From positions 1 through 9,480 of the forward strand of contig JAGLUC010000323.1 of the NCBI GenBank assembly GCA_023134955.1: a stretch of DNA of 9,480 nt. Direction: 5' to 3'. Positions 6,939 through 9,480 of the stretch are shown piece by piece (position 1 is the stretch's first letter; every line of letters begins with the position of its first letter). The notes below the pieces were generated by a model. The model was not told the DNA's origin, ran no database searches, and saw only the letters and a program-made list of their open reading frames with translations. The translations under genes were made by a program, and so were the position numbers. This DNA comes from Methylococcales bacterium. Lineage in GTDB: Bacteria > Pseudomonadota > Gammaproteobacteria > Methylococcales > Methylomonadaceae.

Positions 6939-6944
6939 TATAAT
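6939..6944 (+). promoter_or_regulatory. Candidate -10 box (TATAAT) for the DUF3422 gene
   Basis: A perfect TATAAT lies 38 nt before the GTG at 6982, implying a short leader of about 30 nt. No good -35 hexamer is found at 16-18 nt upstream, where the terminator hairpin ends. The distance fits the next gene, and the preceding terminator makes a fresh promoter necessary here. Confidence 0.5.
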
Positions 6945-6981
6945 ATAAAACATCCCCAATATTAATTAGCATCCCTTAATT

Positions 6982-8277
6982 GTGCCCAAATTATTCCCTA
7001 TTCCAGAAAATCACTCGCAGCGATTCAAGTTACATAATGAAGTTCATGCTCGCGCTCCCATTGGTTTATCGCTTCCCGTACAAAGCACATTTTTGGCTTT
7101 ATCAGTTAATAGTAAAGAAAAAAAACAAGAATACCTTAATTTAACAAAGCTCTGTGAAAGATACGGAGAGATTCCACCCAAAGAAGACTCATCGCATTTT
7201 AGTGCCACTTTAGATTCATTTGAAATTCGCTGGGAACAACATGCCGAGTTTAGCTCTTATTCATTCTATGTCCAAAGCGGCTCAGAACAGCCTTTTTCAA
7301 AACTGGCACTAGAATATGTACCCGTTGACTGGCTTAATGATTTACCAGGAAAAGTCATCGTCGCCGCTCATGCAGCCATTGTGGAATCATCATTAGCGTC
7401 AGTCTCTAGTACCGAGTCTATTTCTGGTTTTTTTTCCGGCAATGCTATTATTGGTGCAGAAGTAACAGGTGGGGCAGCACATGCCTTTACTGATTTTAAA
7501 ATACATGTCGATGGTTTTAGTCGCTTCTTAATTCTAAATTACCATTTAAAACCTGGGCAAGCGGGTCGTTTATTACAACGTTTATTTGAAATTGAAGTTT
7601 ATCGAGTGATGGCGTTACTTGCCTTCCCCATAGCTAAACAGCTAACACCTGATCTTAATAAAGCGGATAAACAATTACTGACCATTACCAACGCAATGGC
7701 TCAACAAGATAGTAATGACGGTAAATTATTAGATGAATTAACCACGCTAGCAGCAAATGTTGAAAATAACATTTCAACTCATCAATATCGTTTTGGAGCA
7801 GCCAGTGCTTATTACACTTTAGTTGACCAGCGTATTGAAGATTTGCGCGAAGTCCGCATTCAAGGAATTCAGACCATTGGTGAATTTATGAAAAGACGGC
7901 TTGAGCCAGCCATTAACACTTGCACATCAACAGCCAGACGATTCAATGTATTATCTAAGCGTATTAGCAATGCTGGACAATTATTACGCACACGGGTTGA
8001 TATAACCATTGAACGGCAAAATCAAGCACTACTAACCTCCATGGATTCACGCGCAAAAATGCAATTGCGCTTGCAAGAAACTGTTGAAGGCTTGTCTATT
8101 GTCGCTATTACCAGCTATATTGTCAGCTTAATTGGTTCTATTACTAAAGCCGCCAACACCTCAGAATCTATTGATATTAATCCTGTGTTAACCACAGGAT
8201 TATCTATTCCCGTGGTCTTGCTAATTGTCGCATTAGCGGTAAGACGAATACATAAAAAAATTCATACTGGGGAGTAA
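6982..8277 (+). CDS. DUF3422-family membrane-anchored protein
   Basis: 431-residue protein recognised as DUF3422 from its N-terminal signature LHNEVHAR (17-24), the RWEQHAEFSSYSF block (83-95) and overall length. The family has no established function. The first part, to about residue 200, appears globular and carries the conserved blocks. Residues about 225-365 are mostly helical and charged (VDQRIEDLREVRIQGIQTIGE, then long Arg/Gln-rich helices), probably coiled-coil. Two hydrophobic segments near the C-terminus (about 371-389 and 402-420) form a membrane hairpin followed by a basic RRIHKKIH tail, so the bulk is likely cytoplasmic. The start is GTG at 6982: an in-frame stop (TAG, 6967-6969) lies just upstream, no ATG precedes the LHNEVHAR block, and no ribosome site is visible. 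It converges on the FxsA gene with a 9-bp gap. Confidence 0.88.
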   Translation: MPKLFPIPENHSQRFKLHNEVHARAPIGLSLPVQSTFLALSVNSKEKKQEYLNLTKLCERYGEIPPKEDSSHFSATLDSFEIRWEQHAEFSSYSFYVQSGSEQPFSKLALEYVPVDWLNDLPGKVIVAAHAAIVESSLASVSSTESISGFFSGNAIIGAEVTGGAAHAFTDFKIHVDGFSRFLILNYHLKPGQAGRLLQRLFEIEVYRVMALLAFPIAKQLTPDLNKADKQLLTITNAMAQQDSNDGKLLDELTTLAANVENNISTHQYRFGAASAYYTLVDQRIEDLREVRIQGIQTIGEFMKRRLEPAINTCTSTARRFNVLSKRISNAGQLLRTRVDITIERQNQALLTSMDSRAKMQLRLQETVEGLSIVAITSYIVSLIGSITKAANTSESIDINPVLTTGLSIPVVLLIVALAVRRIHKKIHTGE

Positions 8278-8286
8278 AGGACATCT

Positions 8287-8736
8287 CTATTCATCTTCTT
8301 CTTTTTTGTACTCACCCTCAATAATATTGTCTTGTTTTGGCTTTTCTTGTTGAAAAGGTGAGCCTGATTGCATATTGATCAGGTATTTTTCAATCACATA
8401 CTTTGCCAGTTTTTGACGAGCCTGCGGTATCAAACATGCAAAACCTAAAGCATCTGTAAAAAAACCAGGGGTTAATAATAAAGCCCCTCCCACCAATAAA
8501 AGTGGACCTTCAATCATTTCATAAGCGGGTATTTCACCCTGCGCCAAACTGGTTTGAAACCGTTGCCAAGTCGCAAAACCCTGCTGTCTTAACAACCATG
8601 CCCCTAAAACAGCGGTAAACACAACTAACAATATGGTTGGAAAAACACCTACTATGCCACCAATTTTTAGCAATAAATAAATTTCTACAAACGGAACAAT
8701 TAAAAAAAACAGAAAAACAATTTGTACAACTTTCAT
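8287..8736 (-). CDS. fxsA: FxsA-family membrane protein
   Basis: 149-residue inner-membrane protein of the FxsA family, named because high expression of E. coli FxsA relieves exclusion of phage T7 by the F plasmid; the cellular role is otherwise unclear. Three hydrophobic stretches are seen (about 4-23, 25-49, 77-104), with PFVEIYLL near the start, GAWLLRQQGF after the second and the conserved TPGFFTD motif (89-95) in the third. The C-terminal 45 residues are hydrophilic, ending in a Glu/Lys-rich tail typical of the family. The ATG has a good ribosome site (AGAGGA) about 5 nt upstream. It lies 95 bp downstream of ubiX on the same strand, so it may be co-transcribed. The groES neighbourhood sometimes seen for this family is absent here. 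Confidence 0.9.
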   Translation of the reverse strand: MKVVQIVFLFFLIVPFVEIYLLLKIGGIVGVFPTILLVVFTAVLGAWLLRQQGFATWQRFQTSLAQGEIPAYEMIEGPLLLVGGALLLTPGFFTDALGFACLIPQARQKLAKYVIEKYLINMQSGSPFQQEKPKQDNIIEGEYKKEEDE

Positions 8737-8831
8737 AAAGTCCTCTTTATTATCTTATTCTTGTAATGATGCTAACTTTTAGCTCTCTTAAGTTCTACCT
8801 TAACGCTCTACAAAATCACTAAACAAATAGA

Positions 8832-9407
8832 CTACAATCCTTCCCAAGGTTCAAATAAACCTGTCACATCCACACCAAACATATCCAACACCCGGCCAAC
8901 GCCTTCATCAACCATCGCTGTTATTGAGTCAGATTTACTATAAAAAGCTGGCATAGGTGGAAATATAATTCCTCCCATTTCTGTTACACTCGCCATATTG
9001 CGAATATGTGCCAAATTTAAAGGAGTTTCTCTAGGCATAACCACCAATTTTCTACGTTCTTTTAGCGCAACATCCGCTGATCGGGTAATTAAATTATCGC
9101 CAAAACCATGAGCAACAGCAGACAATGTTTTCATTGAACAAGGAGCAATAATCACCCCTTCTGTTTTAAATGATCCACTGGCAATACTGGCAGCAATATC
9201 ATTAATCCCATGCACCACATTCGCCAGCTCATATAAAGCCGAGCGTTCCATTTCCATTTCATACTTTAAATTAACCAGGCCTGAGGATGAAATAACCAGA
9301 TGCGTCTCCCAGTCATCTTGGTCTTGTAATACCTGCAACATCCTTACGCCATAAATAGCACCCGTTGCACCCGTCATGGCAATGATTAATCTATTTTTTT
9401 GCTTCAT
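8832..9407 (-). CDS. ubiX: Flavin prenyltransferase UbiX
   Basis: Transfers a dimethylallyl group to FMN to build prenyl-FMN, the cofactor of UbiD. The 191 residues are close to E. coli UbiX (189). Visible features are the Rossmann-like FMN loop GATGAIYGVRML (13-24), SGSFKTEGVIIAPCSMKTLS (77-96), the ADVALKERRKLVVMPRETPL block (111-130) and PPMPAFYSKS (150-159). By a constant offset to the characterised Pseudomonas enzyme, R109, K116, R126, E127, Y156 and R172 correspond to residues described for substrate binding and catalysis (recalled, not checked). The start ATG at 9407 has a modest AAGAG ribosome site. Another decarboxylase accessory flavoprotein is possible, but with ubiD in the same window UbiX is the natural call. 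Confidence 0.96.
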   Translation of the reverse strand: MKQKNRLIIAMTGATGAIYGVRMLQVLQDQDDWETHLVISSSGLVNLKYEMEMERSALYELANVVHGINDIAASIASGSFKTEGVIIAPCSMKTLSAVAHGFGDNLITRSADVALKERRKLVVMPRETPLNLAHIRNMASVTEMGGIIFPPMPAFYSKSDSITAMVDEGVGRVLDMFGVDVTGLFEPWEGL

Positions 9408-9448
9408 AAACTCTTGTTACTTTTTGGCAAACTATTTTGTGACATAGA

Positions 9449-9470
9449 GAGGAAATGAGGCTTTCCTCAT
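9449..9470. other. Overlapping alternative hairpins upstream of ubiX
   Basis: GAGGAAA (9449-9455) can pair with TTTCCTC (9462-9468), or ATGAGG (9455-9460) can pair with CCTCAT (9465-9470); the two share bases and exclude each other. On the ubiX strand the second hairpin is followed by TTCCTCTC, which is weakly terminator-like. It may mark the end of a gene beyond the window edge or a leader structure. No further gene is visible in 9408-9480. Confidence 0.35.
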
Positions 9471-9480
9471 CTGACTTGTG

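Noticed and set aside
8737..8831. Terminator between ubiX and fxsA
   Set aside because: Short inverted repeats (GCTAA/TTAGC, TTAAG/CTTAA) are present, but none has a T-run on the minus strand, so read-through into fxsA remains possible.
1..9480. CRISPR array, prophage, toxin-antitoxin or defence system
   Set aside because: No regularly spaced direct repeats, integrase, transposase or small paired genes are visible; FxsA is named after a phage phenotype but is a housekeeping-type membrane protein here.

Overview
The window looks like a stretch of chromosome from an AT-rich gammaproteobacterium. The oligopeptidase A, UbiD, UbiX and UvrD proteins all read very close to their Escherichia coli counterparts, and a UbiD/UbiX pair implies aerobic ubiquinone synthesis. 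Palindromic repeats of the GTAGGTTGG...CCAACCTAC type are, from memory, common in methanotrophs and related free-living gammaproteobacteria. A Methylococcales-like source is therefore possible, but the sequence does not prove it. I see no phage, transposase, CRISPR array, tRNA or rRNA.

Layout. (1) Positions 1-2284, plus strand: the 3' part of prlC (oligopeptidase A), cut by the window edge, overlaps ubiD by 4 nt (ATGA), so the two are probably co-transcribed. (2) Positions 2285-2522: a 238-bp convergent gap with a perfect 10-bp inverted repeat and two weak terminator-like hairpins. (3) Positions 2523-3863, minus strand: an OmpA-family lipoprotein with a long helical N-terminal part and a GTG start. 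(4) Positions 3864-4240: a 377-bp non-coding gap whose distal half is a nested fold-back structure with a perfect 30-bp inner inverted repeat. It ends one base before the uvrD stop codon. (5) Positions 4241-6409, minus strand: uvrD, DNA helicase II. (6) Positions 6410-6549: a divergent promoter region with a 26-bp dyad and a degenerate LexA-like half-site. (7) Positions 6550-6777, plus strand: a small DUF2892-type membrane protein, followed by an intrinsic terminator. (8) Positions 6982-8277, plus strand: a DUF3422-type membrane-anchored protein. (9) Positions 8287-8736, minus strand: an FxsA-family membrane protein, convergent with the previous gene and only 9 bp from it. (10) Positions 8832-9407, minus strand: ubiX, flavin prenyltransferase.

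How the genes relate. UbiX makes prenylated FMN, the cofactor UbiD needs to decarboxylate the polyprenyl-hydroxybenzoate intermediate of ubiquinone, so the two ends of the window are biochemically coupled although about 6.5 kb apart and on opposite strands. The other genes are envelope or housekeeping functions (periplasm/outer-membrane anchoring, DNA repair, proteolysis) with no evident shared pathway. The least explained items are the nested fold-back element, the N-terminal part of the OmpA-family lipoprotein and the DUF3422 protein. I did not find a convincing new biological system.
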